This document shows, one piece after another, positions 22,804 through 35,063 of a stretch of 64,000 nt of DNA. The number at the start of each line of letters is the position of its first letter. Position 1 is the stretch's first letter. The position numbers and the translations under genes were made by a program. The stretch comes from Timema cristinae (taxonomy: Eukaryota > Arthropoda > Insecta > Phasmatodea > Timematidae): assembly GCA_039000515.1 (NCBI GenBank), contig JBCFYV010000012.1:5509564-5573563 (forward strand), in the 5' to 3' direction. The notes beneath the pieces were generated by a model. The model saw nothing but the letters and a program-made list of their open reading frames with translations, did no database searches and was not told the DNA's origin.

Positions 22804-24544
22804 TGTAGCAATTATTGCTCCAAGTCAACAGAATGGGACAGTCAAGTATAAACATCACTTACCCAATACCACTAATCTTGCCGAGCACCTTGCGCAAACA
22901 AACATCCGACTACACGAACCACAAGCGAACAACTGCCAAGACTGAGCCAAGTTCCGCCTCTCGCCACTAGAGCCCGGCACCACCGCGACCATGATCAATC
23001 CGCCCAACTTCAAGAAACGAGAAGAAGATGGCAACTGCCAGGCTTTGCCAGAATAATATAGAATGTTCTTCTGCCGGCGCGCCCCCTTCCTTTGTGCCTA
23101 TCCTGTTCGATGAGTGTGCCATATAAAAGACCATCCGTCGAGGAAGACGCCACTCTTGGACTTGGCTGCGACCATGTAGGACTAAGCGTCGGCTTAACGG
23201 ACATATTACATTAATGTAAGAATAAAATCCAATTTCGGTTTAAATGTAAATTATGGGAACTAGTCAAAATTCTTTTTTTGATCTTTTATCAAATTTAATT
23301 ATAAATGTATTTGCGTAAATCTTCGTCTTTTGATTTACTTTATAATGAGAGTATTGTAAAGTCAGACATTTTCTGTGTTATGGATATTAGGCATTATGCG
23401 CGAAAATTATACTCAACCAATTAACTTTATTTGTTTCTCAGTAGTATTTAGGTTAGATGAGTGTAGTAAATATGAAAATTTGAGAGTGTTGTTAGATCAG
23501 AACTTTTCTATATTATCCATAATGATTGAAAGTCTAAAATTTCAAAATTAACTTTAATTGGTCTCCATTGCAAATGTGGCATTTTGGGTTTGGTAAACAT
23601 TAAGGTGGGAAAGTGTTTGAAATATGGTGCCGAGATTTTCAATATTAGTAGAATGGAGTATTACACTAGATTATTATATAGATCAACTTGACTTTATATT
23701 TTTTTTACTATTTTCTCGATTGTTATTTTTAGGATAGTTTTGTTAATATCTATTTTGTGCCAAAATAGTAACAAATAAACAAACTTAATGGGGTAATGTT
23801 AGGAAATATCCTTGATATTTATAATAGTACTATAATCCTTGTTTAGGACATAGGCGAAGGCTATTGTGAGTTACGCTAGTAGGTTGTTAGCGTTAAAGTT
23901 AAATGTTATTGGCATTAGGTATTTTTGATGGAACTAAAACTTTTAGTAACATGTGGCATTTTCGCAACAACATCAAAAATGTGTTAGTTAGGAGAGATAA
24001 TTTACTGTATGACGTATGATCATATTAAATTAATATTATGCATCAATATTTGTATTTACGTAATATGTTTAGGGTACATAATAAATAACGTAATGATTAG
24101 AAGGAAAAGAGTAAATATTTATGGAACAATGTTTTTATTGGATAATATATATATAACTGAATTATTAAATGCTCTTCAAATAATATGCTTATTATTTAAT
24201 AAAGTGGCATAAATAAAATCTAAAAGATTCTAAGACTTGAATTTATTCTATTACATAATTACGCCATATTATCCCTATGTCTAGAAAAGGTGCGAGGGAT
24301 TAGCCTTCAACCTTTTTAATATTTATATGTTAGGCAACCTGTGAAGGTGGACCGTTGTTTCCCGCTACTCACAAGAGTGAGTTGCGTGCGCTGGGGACAT
24401 GCTAAATGTCCAGCATTTTATAACTCACAACTTTAGGATATTCACTTTGCGCGCTCCTCTATATTCTATTTTATTTTTCTTTAACTGTAGATTTTGTTTA
24501 TATTTATGTATTGAATCCCTCTAGTTTGGAGCTTAGGGATTACA
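22804..24544 (+). mobile_element. Solo LTR 2, 1741 bp
   Basis: TGTAGCAATTATTGC...GGGATTACA is flanked by ATAT on both sides (22800-22803, 24545-24548). It is homologous to LTR 1 at both ends and in the promoter, while the middle part has diverged strongly. No internal retrotransposon sequence adjoins it, so it is probably a product of LTR-LTR recombination. Confidence 0.85.
23122..23160 (+). promoter_or_regulatory. LTR 2 core promoter
   Basis: TATAAAAG at 23122-23129 and CACTCTTGGA at 23151-23160 keep the spacing found in LTR 1 and LTR 3. Confidence 0.6.
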
Positions 24545-25570
24545 ATATGTATTGATGCTTATTGCTACTGATAATCCATTTAAACTTTAATAAACATGAT
24601 ATTATTATTTATATAGTGAAAAAAAAATTAGAAGTTTTAAAATAAATTATAATTTAGGATACAAATTCTATAACAAAAAATAGCGCAATAAAAATAGCTT
24701 ATTACTTCTTGAACGCCCTTAAATAGTCCTGTAGATATTGAAATTTTGAATTTTTGGGTGAATGGGAAATATAGCGAACCCCTGAAACTCATTTATGGAA
24801 ATTTCCTAAAATAAATATTTTAAGTTAACTATTTTTAGTGTTAAACTCACCTCTTTATCAAAAATATATAATGAGATTGGTTCAGGTTGTCTACGGCAAG
24901 AGTGTCCAACTATTTTGTTGAGAGCAAAATGAAGATGTCATGCCAAGGCAAAAACCAAAAGTTAATATTGACAAGTGTTAGCTATTCTAATCGCCATATT
25001 TGATATCGTTATAAACTATATAATTTGAAACAAGGTTTATAACTCAAGAATTCAATTTAAATATTTTTAATTTTCTTTAAATAAAGTAGTAGCCAACAGT
25101 CAGAGCCCACAATAATATTATAGTAACGAAAATGTACAGTACACATATTCCATATGACTTTAATAATAAATAAAACTATACATCAGAATACAATATAACA
25201 TTTTACATAAGGAGTCCGTGCAGAATATTTGCAATAAAAATACTAATAAACAGCTCGAATGTATTTAATAATAATGAAAATAAGAAAACTAACTAGCATT
25301 AGTTGATGGTAAAATAATTGGTAATGTTTATAATATGATTAACTTAATGTAATTAATGATGAATAAGTTTCATGAAAACTCAAAAATAAATAGGCGGACC
25401 TTTCAAAATTTATTTTACATATCCTCCCCTCTAAAAGGATCATCCCGTGTCGTGTTGGCGCAAGGATACAGTGAACCATTTCCTTGTCACAGCCAAGAAG
25501 GAAACGTTAACTTCCAATTAATGTATTCGAATATTATAGTTTAAGTGTGTGATTTATGGTGCAACCTGAC

Positions 25571-25601
25571 TTACTCTCTCTCTCTCTATCTATCTATCTT
25601 T
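25571..25601 (+). repeat. CT/CTAT microsatellite
   Basis: CTCTCTCTCTCT followed by ATCTATCTATCT. Confidence 0.8.
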
Positions 25602-25929
25602 GAGTTATTCGCATGGTAACGTTTTGAAAATGTCAGATGCAATACATCCTACCAGAATTCTACCATACGACATTGCTAATCTTAGTAAAATAACTGTTTG
25701 AAAATGTATTAATACAATTTCTTGATGAAAAACTAATCATGTTTCACGCGTCAAATAAAAATTATAAAGTACAACATAAATTGAATTTCTTTCAATAAAT
25801 ATTAATAAAAATTGCTACCAAAAATAATGAAATTATTTAAAAGTTATCGATTCACTTCACCAATTCTAAAATTTTTATTTTATTTTATATAGTAGAATTA
25901 TGAATGGATGTAAAGTATCAGACATTTTA

Positions 25930-26060
25930 AAAACTAAAACTACGTTCGTATATTCATACGTCAAGTCATGAGACATTAAGCTGTCTCTTCTGATAGCTAT
26001 TATCATTATATTTCAAATGACACTAATAATAGAGTATTAATAATGTTACGAATGTTGACG
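25930..26060 (+). repeat. Dispersed repeat, second copy
   Basis: TATTCATACGTCAAGTCATG followed by a TATTATCATTAT block, as at 6300 and 53350. Confidence 0.4.
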
Positions 26061-26759
26061 ATCACACGTCTCTACTACTCTCAACTAAAATCGACTACTA
26101 TACAACAATCCAATAATAACTACCCGCTCTATTGGTCGAGTGCTCTAAGGCATAACATGTCAAAACTTGCGTGGCCCTCAGAGCCTTAGATGAATCAACA
26201 TAGAAATATGCCCAATTTTTCTTTTTTATCGGAGTTATAGACATACACCAGTTGGGAATGTTAAATTTTACACATTTATTCGCAACATAAAATTAAAAAC
26301 CTTTCACTGATAATCATTTTATTCTTAAAGAATACTTGAGAGAAACTGAACAAAATTCTGTGTAAAAAAATATATTAATATTTTAATTTTAATTTTTTGA
26401 AGAAAAGTTACTAAATTGTAAATATCTCTAGTTAAAATTGTGTAAATATTGTTTTGTTAATTCGGCCTCTCAGGATATTAATTTTGATGTGGCCCTTAAG
26501 ATCACACGGGTTTGACACGCCTGGTTTAAAGCGTCACTCTCGCAATTGACTCGACTAGCTATGACGGGGAGATCGGTGTTCAAATTCTGATTGAATATAT
26601 TGAGTGTGTTTTTTCTAAATTGTTTGTGACTCCTCCTTTGGGTGAGTGCGGGTACCATTACTCTCAATCCTACCCTACTCCCCCTCCAACCCAGTAATGT
26701 AAATATGCGGATAGCCATAACGGCTAGTAAGAAGTGGTGCCCACGGTGTTACAATATAA

Positions 26760-26880
26760 AGATCAAGCTTAAGCTTTATCGCGGGCTGTATCCAGGCCCA
26801 CGGGCCATAGGTTAGATACCCCTTGTGTGATTCCAGCCACCCAAACCCCACCACCACAAGTCACAAGTCCCGGTTGACCA
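26760..26880. repeat. Possible hAT terminus
   Basis: GGCCCACGGGCCATAGGTTA followed by GATACCCCTTG resembles the right end of hAT elements that carry a GGGCC-rich end. No partner end was located. Confidence 0.3.
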
Positions 26881-26991
26881 ATTTTTAGAAAGAAGACTAT
26901 ATCCGCCTGATCGGCTTTAGTGAAATATTTCCTATACTATATTTAATTATTCAATCAATAGGGTGCTATATTTATGGGTGCTCTTCTCTTC

Positions 26992-27006
26992 CCCCCCCCC
27001 CCCCCC
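26992..27006 (+). repeat. Poly-C run
   Basis: An uninterrupted C run beside a GA-rich stretch. Confidence 0.9.
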
Positions 27007-27009
27007 GCC

Positions 27010-27835
27010 AGACACAATACCCTTCTCCATCCAGTGTTCAACTTTAGCTAGTCTAGTGACATATTTACTATTCTTGATATTAGATAAAGAGAAGGGGGTG
27101 TGGGAGAAGAGGGAACATAAAATAAATCCTTAAGGGTGTTGCTTGCCCCGTTTTTATTAACCTTTTGTTTTATAAATCTAGCACATTAATATATATATAT
27201 ATATCAAACATTTAGTACCTGGCTCGTCGATGAGAAACCACTATATACCGTGAAGCAATGAATATAGGTAGGTAGAAACCTTGAAAAAGTACATTAATTT
27301 TTTGTTGCAGTAAATTGAGAAAATCCTACTATGTTATTGTTATTTAGTAGGAATAGTTATAAAAAGGAACAGCTAAATATCACACACTGTGTATGAATAC
27401 TTAAAACTAGATCTTGTAGCTTTTCTAGCTGTAAGGCCCTTTAATAATCATATAGACTGTCACACTCTGGATTTGGTTAATGAGAAATGAATATGAATAA
27501 AGCCATCACCGGTGGTTACACGGTATAAGGCGTCCAATCACCTTGTAATATACCTAATTTCCTGTGATGGGAAAGTTGAATTTAAAAGATATTCCGTGTG
27601 ATTCATCCCTAAGTCTTTGAGTTGAATGTATTAATTTAAAAAAAAAACACTCTAGCGGAAAAAAAATAAAGTAGGTTTATTGTCGGAAGAACCATGTCTT
27701 ACAGTTATAGAAGTTAGTAAGATTTATGTTCCTATAATCTTACGCCAAATCATGTGATCTGCAGCTGCTAGGTTTGATAGAAAGTATCAATATCTAATTT
27801 ATAAACTATCATTTCTACAATAATAATACTATATC
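27010..27835. other. Unassigned AT-rich stretch
   Basis: Only a short TA microsatellite (27189-27204) is visible. Confidence 0.4.
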
Positions 27836-27839
27836 ATTT

Positions 27840-28085
27840 ATCAGCATTGGAGCTCCCACGGTTTGAAGTAAATCTAATAATTGACTGTATTTCTGGTAAT
27901 GGGAAAGTTAGGGTTAAAATCCCCTACACAAAGGATTGATGGTGTTTTTACCTAATTTTTTTTTTCATTCTACTAACATGCAAATACGGATACATTTCGT
28001 CTTAACTCTGTCTTCCTCATACTTACATTTTTAGTGTAATTTAATCCGGATACCCCTGATAGATAGTAGGACGCGGAAGAAAATA
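27840..28085 (+). repeat. SINE type B, strongly diverged
   Basis: Head CACGGTTTGAAG, B-box region GGGTTAAAATCCCC, tail GATACCCCTGATAGATAGTA. Confidence 0.5.
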
Positions 28086-28289
28086 AAATCCCCAACAGAA
28101 AAATAATTCAAATCTCCCTTGAGCACACTGAAATCCTTTGTACGTAACGCAATAACTAAACAAATAAACTTGTACGACATTCTTTCTCATACATCTTACT
28201 GTAACTATTAGAAACAACATTTTTTAAAATAGTTTATAGAAGACTACTCTTAAATAACCTTCACTTGGGAAAAATATATTTATCTAATA

Positions 28290-28680
28290 GTACGAAACCC
28301 TTTTCAGATATAAATTTTGAGCAAAATTGTTAAAGCTGATTTTAAAAGAATCCTAAATTCTCGAAAATCATTATTTGGTAACTACTCTTAGTTTGAGGGA
28401 TAAAATAAGAACCACGATTTGGCTTTGACGTATGACCATATAACTACTAAATATCAAGTTTTAAAAAATCCAACAGTTTGTTTCTGCTGTAGCCCCACGT
28501 GCGGATAAAGAGACAGAAATACAGGACGGAGTTGTGTGAGCCGCTTTTTTGAGTTCGAGGGCACATAAAAACTTCATCTTAATCTCGAAGTCGAACATTC
28601 TCACGAATACAATCCTTTATATGCGACAGTAATAACTCACGCTGTGTCGACATAACTAACTCTTTATTACTGAAATCTAT
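28290..28680 (+). repeat. Dispersed AT-rich repeat
   Basis: It has the block order seen at 13260 and 18290, including a GCGGATAAAGAGACAGAAAT end block. Confidence 0.35.
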
Positions 28681-28848
28681 CTTAGCGAACATGATTAAGA
28701 AAGTGACCTTTAAATGAATTATGCCAACATGCACGTGGGCCTTGGGCCTCTGAGAGGGCAGTGGGAATCCACGCCAGAGAATCGACCACAGGTTTTCTGG
28801 AAATAGATTCGGGCGTGCTGACAGCTCACTCAACTAGCGCCTACACTC

Positions 28849-29093
28849 TTCAGTGTCCTAATGGTCTCAGGCGTCACTCTTATGTTTGACTGGACTGCTG
28901 AAGACAGGGAGATCAGGGTTAAAACTCCGTTCGGGTATATTGAGAGTGGTTTACCCTGAATGTTATCCCACTCTACTTCCATGAAAATGTGGGTACATTA
29001 CCTCTAAAATGTTTTCTTCCTCAACTCTACCCCATTAGAGTAATTACTATATATCCGTATAACCTGAACAGGTAGTAAGACGTGGTGGTAAAA
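28849..29093 (+). repeat. SINE type B, nearly complete
   Basis: Head AATGGTCTCAGGCGTCACTC, B box GATCAGGGTTAAAACTCC, body GTGGTTTACCCTGAATG and tail AACCTGAACAGGTAGTAAGA (CCTG/CAGG variant). Confidence 0.75.
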
Positions 29094-29099
29094 AAACAA

Positions 29100-30330
29100 A
29101 CAAGCTCCAGTCGGTGCTACGTTTGTTTAAATATTTACAGTGAATCCTTTTAGACTGATGTCTCCCACGTGTATGTCTCAACTTTTATATTATTATGAAG
29201 TCGTGGAGTTTCACCCTTCACCGCTTCGTCTGTCCTATTTCATCCCCTACATGTTTTCCACCACCAAACCTTTTATTTTTCCTGTGTTCCCAGTGGATTG
29301 AACTTCATCTTACCTCTCTCTCTCTCGCCTCACCCTTCTTTCTATTTCTGCTCTTTCACCTGTTTCATTTCCGTCTCCACTCCCCCTCCCCCTGACGTCC
29401 TTAGAAAAGAGTGTATTGAGGCAAGAGTCACTGGGGACTCGTCTGGCGCAGGAAAAGTCATCACGAGTAAGACTCGTGGGAGTTTAATTCACGCATGCGC
29501 AGCTTAGACTTAGCGATGAGAGCTACCAGCCTGGCTTTGCGTCACCCTGTTAGGATCGTGCTAACACACGTTTCTTGATAGCTTGATTAGAAATAAGGAC
29601 TTGTTTCAAATATATGTTGTAAAATAACATAAAACGCACCTGGAAATCCAGGAAATTTATGTGTATGAAAAAATGTGAAAAAACCCAGTAAATTTCACAA
29701 CAAAAATACTAACGAATAACTTGAATATTACATTTATGAATTTAGGACAAATAATGAAGCCTTTAATTAGCAAGCCTTAACTAGAAGAAAAAGTGAAATA
29801 AGAAATAAACACGCTAATTCGAATACATAATTGTATTATCTCCCCTTCTCTTTATCTCACCTTGAAACATTTAGTTACGTAACAACTGCATACACAAGTA
29901 TCCGTCCATCAATAAAAAATCACCTTTTTTAAAAACCCTAACGGCATGACATCACATTTGAAAATTTGATGAAAAATGAAATATTATTCCTCTATACCTT
30001 TATACTAATTTGTGAGGTTTTGAATAGTAAATTAAAGTTAGCAAATATTAGTGTCAAAAATAAAATAATATAATATTAAGATTAAAGTGTGAAAGTTTCA
30101 AAGTGGCGGCTTAAAATTAGGAGCTATGAATGTAAGAAGTACATTTTAATACATTTTAAATCAAACATGTGAAGGTTTTAAAAAGTAAATTAAAGCTAAC
30201 AAATTTCTGTGTCAAAAATACAAATAAAGATAATAATAAAATTAAAAAAGATATGTTTAATGTGTCTGTATGGATTGAAATCTCTTCTGAAAAACTTGGA
30301 AAATACAAGGAGTTTTGTATTAAGAAAGTA
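29100..30330. other. Unassigned region with a GC-richer patch
   Basis: 29190-29400 is CT-rich. 29400-29560 is GC-richer and holds CACGCATGCGCAG (29490-29502), which resembles an NRF-1-type site, so a promoter is possible but unsupported by an exon. The remainder is AT-rich. Confidence 0.3.
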
Positions 30331-30334
30331 GTGA

Positions 30335-30410
30335 CAATCTCGACACGGGATTTGAATCTGGAACTTTAGGATTGGCGCACTAGTTTTCTACCACTTAGCT
30401 ATACTAAATC
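30335..30410 (-). repeat. tRNA-like SINE head
   Basis: The antisense strand gives TAAGTGGTAGAAAACTAGTG and a B-box-like CCAGATTCAAATCCCG. It forms a head-to-head pair with the plus-strand tRNA-like block at 30450-30520. Confidence 0.4.
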
Positions 30411-30447
30411 GTAGTATTCCTTTTAACTATTAAATTTAGAATCTTCA

Positions 30448-30525
30448 ACTCACGCGGTAGAGCACTAGCGCGCCGAGTCAAAAGGGTCATGTTTTGATTC
30501 TTGTGTCAAGGTGTAGTATTTTTTC
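30448..30525 (+). repeat. tRNA-like SINE head
   Basis: CAACTCACGCGGTAGAGCAC is like a tRNA D-arm/A box, and GGGTCATGTTTTGATTCTTG is in the B-box position. No known tail follows. Confidence 0.4.
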
Positions 30526-30899
30526 TAAATAAACATTTTAATTATTATGTTTCGTGAATAGCGAAAGATAAAAATATTCCTAACAATATAATCCTAGCCA
30601 GTGGACACACGTACGACTAATAATAATCACTACTTCTCAGGTGTTCACTTGAAACATTTATTGATAGTACTTGAGCGCTCCCTCCCCTCGCTATAATGAC
30701 TCAACAAGCGGTAATTTATTTTGTTATACTACTCTTTTACTTTCTGAAAGGGAAATACTGTTTTTACATAGACACAATGCTTACACTCATCCCAAGTTTT
30801 GCCCTTAAGTTGATATTAAAACAACAGTTTCAAATGTAGTATTAAAATTGTGAATATTGTTGACATTGAGATTATATTGAATCTTAACGTATTAAATTT

Positions 30900-31400
30900 A
30901 AAGCGAAATTAAAAAAGTGGGTTATACAATTTTGTCTGGCCCTCTGTACGTACCTGTCTGTACCTACAGCCGAAATGGTTGTGGTGTATTTGGTTCAAAC
31001 TTGACATATTTTATATGTTATATAATCAAATCTCGAGAGAAAATTCTAGCTCTAATTTAATGATAGTTTACTGGTGACTAGTTTTCAAAAATTAGAAAAT
31101 TACTGAAAATTCTTTTAACTATTTTATTAAAATTTGATATTTGTATTGTGTTTTATGAGTTTATGCTTATGTATAATTGATTTTCGGAGAAAATTTCACT
31201 TAAGTGTTGTCTACCGACAACAAACTTTAAAATTGTTTGAAAATGGCTCTAACAGTTTTGTTCAAAATGGGTATCTAGGCAGTGTTTTACATGATAAATA
31301 GCGGTAAGTATTTGTTTTTTTAGAAAACCTTTTAGGGTAGCTCACTGAGAGTAAAATTTTGAGAATTTGTTTTCAAGCTATGTAATAATTTATGAGTTAT
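30900..31400 (-). repeat. Dispersed AT-rich repeat, antisense
   Basis: It starts with a GTACGTACCTGTCTGTACC block and contains GGGTAGCTCACTGAGAG, the reverse of blocks in the 13260 and 18290 copies. Confidence 0.4.
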
Positions 31401-32285
31401 ATATATTATATGTTTGTGCTGTGCCATTTTTTAAAATAATAATTTAGTAATGAATGCTGTTTTGTGTCACTTTAATAACTGGAAAGTTCTGTGTATGGAA
31501 ACTGAATATATTAACAGGGGAAATTATTCTACCTTGACTTGCTTCTATTTGACAGTTGGGCAACCTCATCAAGCTGTTGGCTGTAGAGTTAATTAGTTAC
31601 TGCGTCACGTATCCGAGACTATTTGACTAAGCAATTATTGTTCTCATACATTAAGGACTTTAAATGAGTCTTTCAAAGATGCAACATATTGTGACCAGAA
31701 TTTTATATAAAGGAAAATATTATACTGTTATATTATTTAATATTACTTAAGGTATATGTGTACTTTATATACACAAGAGGCTATTCAATTTACAAACTAG
31801 CTTAATCAAGGAGAACACACCTAAAATTTAAACCCAAATCTTTTGCCAACTTGTATGACCAAAGAAACAAAATTTTAATTTAGTAATTACTTACTATTAC
31901 TTTGTTTTTGAAAATCTACTATACCTTTTTTTACCGCCTGTTTACTAGTATGACGTTCCGAATAAAGCAATTCCAACTTTTTTTAAAAGTTATATTCAGC
32001 TAGTCATATGTATTTTTGAAAGTTAAACTGTGTTGTGCGATTGTCACTTTTCATAGGTAATAGCAAAACCTATAAAATAATATTAACAATATCAATTTTG
32101 GCTACAAAAAATAGATTTATTTTTTTACGAGATTCTTCCTAACAATATCTTCCTATAAATTACTTATGCTACATTTTAGCACCAAGCCGGCTAAAACTAA
32201 AACCTTTTTATTTTAAAGTTTTATACATCGATAGTTTATAAGATACAAAGGACAGACAATTTCAAGGAACGAAACAATCATTACT
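31400..32285. other. Unassigned AT-rich stretch
   Basis: Nothing recognisable. Confidence 0.4.
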
Positions 32286-32290
32286 TTTTT

Positions 32291-32526
32291 TAAGCACCAC
32301 GTCTTACTACCCGTTTGGTTTATACGCCTATTGTATTAGTTACTCTAGTGATTTTAGGGATTACTAAGGTTTTTTTTAGAAGAAAGGTACCTGAATTTGC
32401 GTGGAAAATCATTTAGTAAAAACCACCCTCAGTACACCCTACTGAGATTCGAACCTTGATCTCCCCGTCATCGGCAGTCTTATCTATTGCAAGAGCAGCT
32501 CCTTAGACCATGCGACCACCGAAGTG
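32291..32526 (-). repeat. SINE type B, well preserved
   Basis: Antisense tail AAGCACCACGTCTTACTACC, body, B box GAGATTCGAACCTTGATC and head GACCATGCGACCACCGAAGT are all present. It is the best-preserved type B copy here. Confidence 0.85.
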
Positions 32527-32585
32527 TATGTTAATCATATCGATTTCTTTTCCTATTAAATAGGAAGATTTCTCAGAGGCAGCTA

Positions 32586-32939
<354 letters not shown>

Positions 32940-33409
32940 ATGTATAGTACTGTCATGCTAGATTTTCTTCACCATAAACAAAACACTTCCTTCCTCAACT
33001 CTATTGAAGATTAGAATATATTTTCTAGGAGGTTGGTACATTATAAAATAATGGTCTCATTAAGATTTGCTCGAGATCTTTTCTTAAAGTTTCTTTTGAG
33101 AAAAGGATCGGCTGTAGAAGTTGTGTCTCTGGCATCGTCATGAACTTGAAACCCTTGTAACAAACACGTCACGAGAGCCGAGAAGATGGGGGTATAAGAA
33201 GGGGGTGGGGGATGGTTTTGTAAATTCACCACAGCCAGATGGCACTGACATTTCAACACCGACGTCATGTTTACCCTTTAAAACCTCATTCTAGAGTTGA
33301 AGTATACTTGGGAAAGACATGTGGACATAATATCGATAGTAATATTTAGGAATTCAAAATGTACGTGCCTTATAAAAGATTTTGATCAAATCACCAGTTT
33401 AAATTTGTT

Positions 33410-33625
33410 TTATTTTTATTTTAAGATATTTACGTGCACTTTATGAACCAAATAATTATATCAGCACATGACTTATGAACTAACTTAATTCTATAACAAA
33501 CACAACAACACAATCCCCCTAACGTTTATTCATCACGGTGAAAGCAGAAGCTCTAATTCCCAAAATGATACATTTTTCGGTCATGTCAGGAATCCGACCC
33601 AGGATACAAAGTAATTCACACCTAT
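33410..33625 (-). repeat. SINE type E
   Basis: The antisense copy carries the family's body block (CAATCCCCCTAACGTTTATT, CATCACGGTGAAAG) and a head with a degraded B box (GGAATCCGACCCAGGAT). Confidence 0.6.
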
Positions 33626-33932
33626 AATTTAATTAATATTGCATCCCACATCTGTAGCAGCGAGGCTCGTTTGGTTTTTAGTGGATTGGGAAGTCAGGGT
33701 TTTACATTTGGCCGATTGTTATGATAGTTTACACTCTTCCTCTAAGGGTTCGGCCAGACTGACAAGCGTGCGAGCGAGCGCGCAAGTGACTGGGTGGCCA
33801 AACTGGCGAGCGAGCGAGCGAGCGCGCGAGCGCGTAATTAGCAGACCCTAGTTCATCAGAGAAAATGTCTCTGTCAAAGACACTTGGTACATCTCTGTTC
33901 CTCGAAAATTTTTACAGAAAATATTGTGTATT

Positions 33933-34240
33933 TATAAAAAAGAAGGGTGACCTGGTGGTCTAGGGGTAAGGTGTCAGACTTCTATGATGGCGGCCGGGGT
34001 TCAATCCTCGGTCCCGGCACAGTTTTATCTGATTTACAAACCCTTCCTTCACCTCTGACAAGACATCTTGTGAATGTGGGGAAAGCCAGGCCTCCACCGT
34101 GGTTCGGATTCCACGTTAAACTGTAGGTCCTCCATTCCATCTCACAATCACCCTCCCTACCATTACACATTAACGTAAGTGCGTATAACCGAACGGGTAG
34201 TAAGACGCGGTGCTAATAATAATAATAATATAAAAAAGAA
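33933..34240 (+). repeat. SINE type C, young, 12-bp target duplication
   Basis: It runs from GGGTGACCTGGTGGTCTAGG (33945) through B box GGGGTTCAATCCTCGG to tail and AAT repeats (to 34228). TATAAAAAAGAA flanks it at 33933-33944 and 34229-34240. One C of the tail hairpin is deleted. Confidence 0.9.
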
Positions 34241-34314
34241 AAAAGTAGGAGTGCATCCAATTAATAAATTGAGAAATGTGTATGGTACTGTACTGAAGTG
34301 TTTTAAAATTAGAT

Positions 34315-34470
34315 TAGCAGCACCAGTGGCGGAATGGTGCGTTGCACTCGATAGCTTTTGACTAGGAGGCAAAGGTTCGAATCTTGGCTCAGTGAACTGA
34401 AGGTGATTTTTAAAACTTATTTATTGTTGTGGTTTTTTCATACTTTCTCCAAACTAATGGTGATTCTTAT
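34315..34470 (+). repeat. SINE type F (distinct tRNA-like head)
   Basis: CACCAGTGGCGGAATGGTGC leads to the B box AAAGGTTCGAATCTTGG. The following GTGAACTGAAGGTGATTTTT resembles the start of the type A/B body, so this may be a fourth head joined to the same body. No tail was found. Confidence 0.55.
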
Positions 34471-34566
34471 TTGTAAAGGCCTACTTTGATTATAATATTG
34501 AAGTATTTTAACATATCGGGTTTACATATATACATTATATTATTTATGGTCTTACCAATTAAATTA

Positions 34567-34569
34567 GGC

Positions 34570-34601
<32 letters not shown>

Positions 34602-34875
34602 GCACCGCATCTTACTTCCCGTTCGGGTTATATGCACTTACGCTAATGTGTAATGGTAGGGTGATTGTGAGATGAAATGAAGGACCTACAGTTTAACGTG
34701 GAATCCGAACCACGGTGGAGGCCTGGCTTTCCCCACATTCACAAGATGTCTTGCCAGAGGTGAAGGAAGGGTTTGGTAATCAGATAAATCTGTGCCGGGA
34801 CCGAGGATTGAACCCCGGCCGCCAGCACAGAAGTCTGACACCTTATTCCTAGACCGCCAGGTCACCGGGCCATTA
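34567..34875 (-). repeat. SINE type C, young, 8-bp target duplication
   Basis: Complete copy with ATT repeats at its tail. GGCCATTA lies at 34567-34574 and 34868-34875. Confidence 0.9.
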
Positions 34876-35009
34876 ATAGCAAGTGTGTTAAACCTATCAC
34901 TGATAGAAAAAAGTCAAATATCATGTCAAAATGAGAAGTTTCCCCAGCACTCAATGAACCAACATACAATAATATTGCCTAGCGCCTGTAAACTAGACTG
35001 TACCGGGTC

Positions 35010-35063
35010 GAGCGCGCGCGCTTGAAAAATAGAACCAGTTCTATCTTTCAAGCGCGCGCGCTC
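35010..35063. repeat. 26-bp inverted repeat, 2-nt loop
   Basis: GAGCGCGCGCGCTTGAAAAA-TAGAAC is followed by CA and its complement with one mismatch. It lies within the right arm of the GCGA-rich element and could extrude as a cruciform. Confidence 0.9.

Larger units (their letters stand above)
24897..26523. mobile_element. hAT-like DNA transposon, nonautonomous
   Basis: The left end CAAGAGTGTCCAACTATTTTG and the right end (reverse complement) CAGGCGTGTCAAACCCGTG are imperfect inverted repeats of the hAT CAGGGGTGTC-AAC type. The flanking 8-mers GTCTACGG and GTTTAAAG are both explained as decayed copies of the GTCTAAGG site within the interrupted SINE. No transposase similarity was seen. A second left-end-like motif at about 26155 (ATGTCAAAACTTGCGTGGCC) leaves a shorter element as an alternative. 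Confidence 0.6.
24868..26745 (+). repeat. SINE type B interrupted by a hAT element
   Basis: The head start TTCAGGTTGTCTACGG lies at 24881-24896. The rest (TTTAAAGCGTCACTCTCGCA, B box GGTGTTCAAATTC, body and tail AGCCATAACGGCTAGTAAGA) resumes at 26524. The break falls at the GTCTAAGG site of the head, which is duplicated on both sides of the hAT insertion. Confidence 0.65.

Noticed and set aside
9024..24544. LTR 1 and LTR 2 as the two ends of one 15-kb retrotransposon
   Set aside because: They have different target duplications (CTAG and ATAT), each complete on both sides, and no gag-pol between them.
29485..29510. NRF-1-like site as evidence of a gene promoter
   Set aside because: It is a single short motif, with no exon or CpG-rich context around it.
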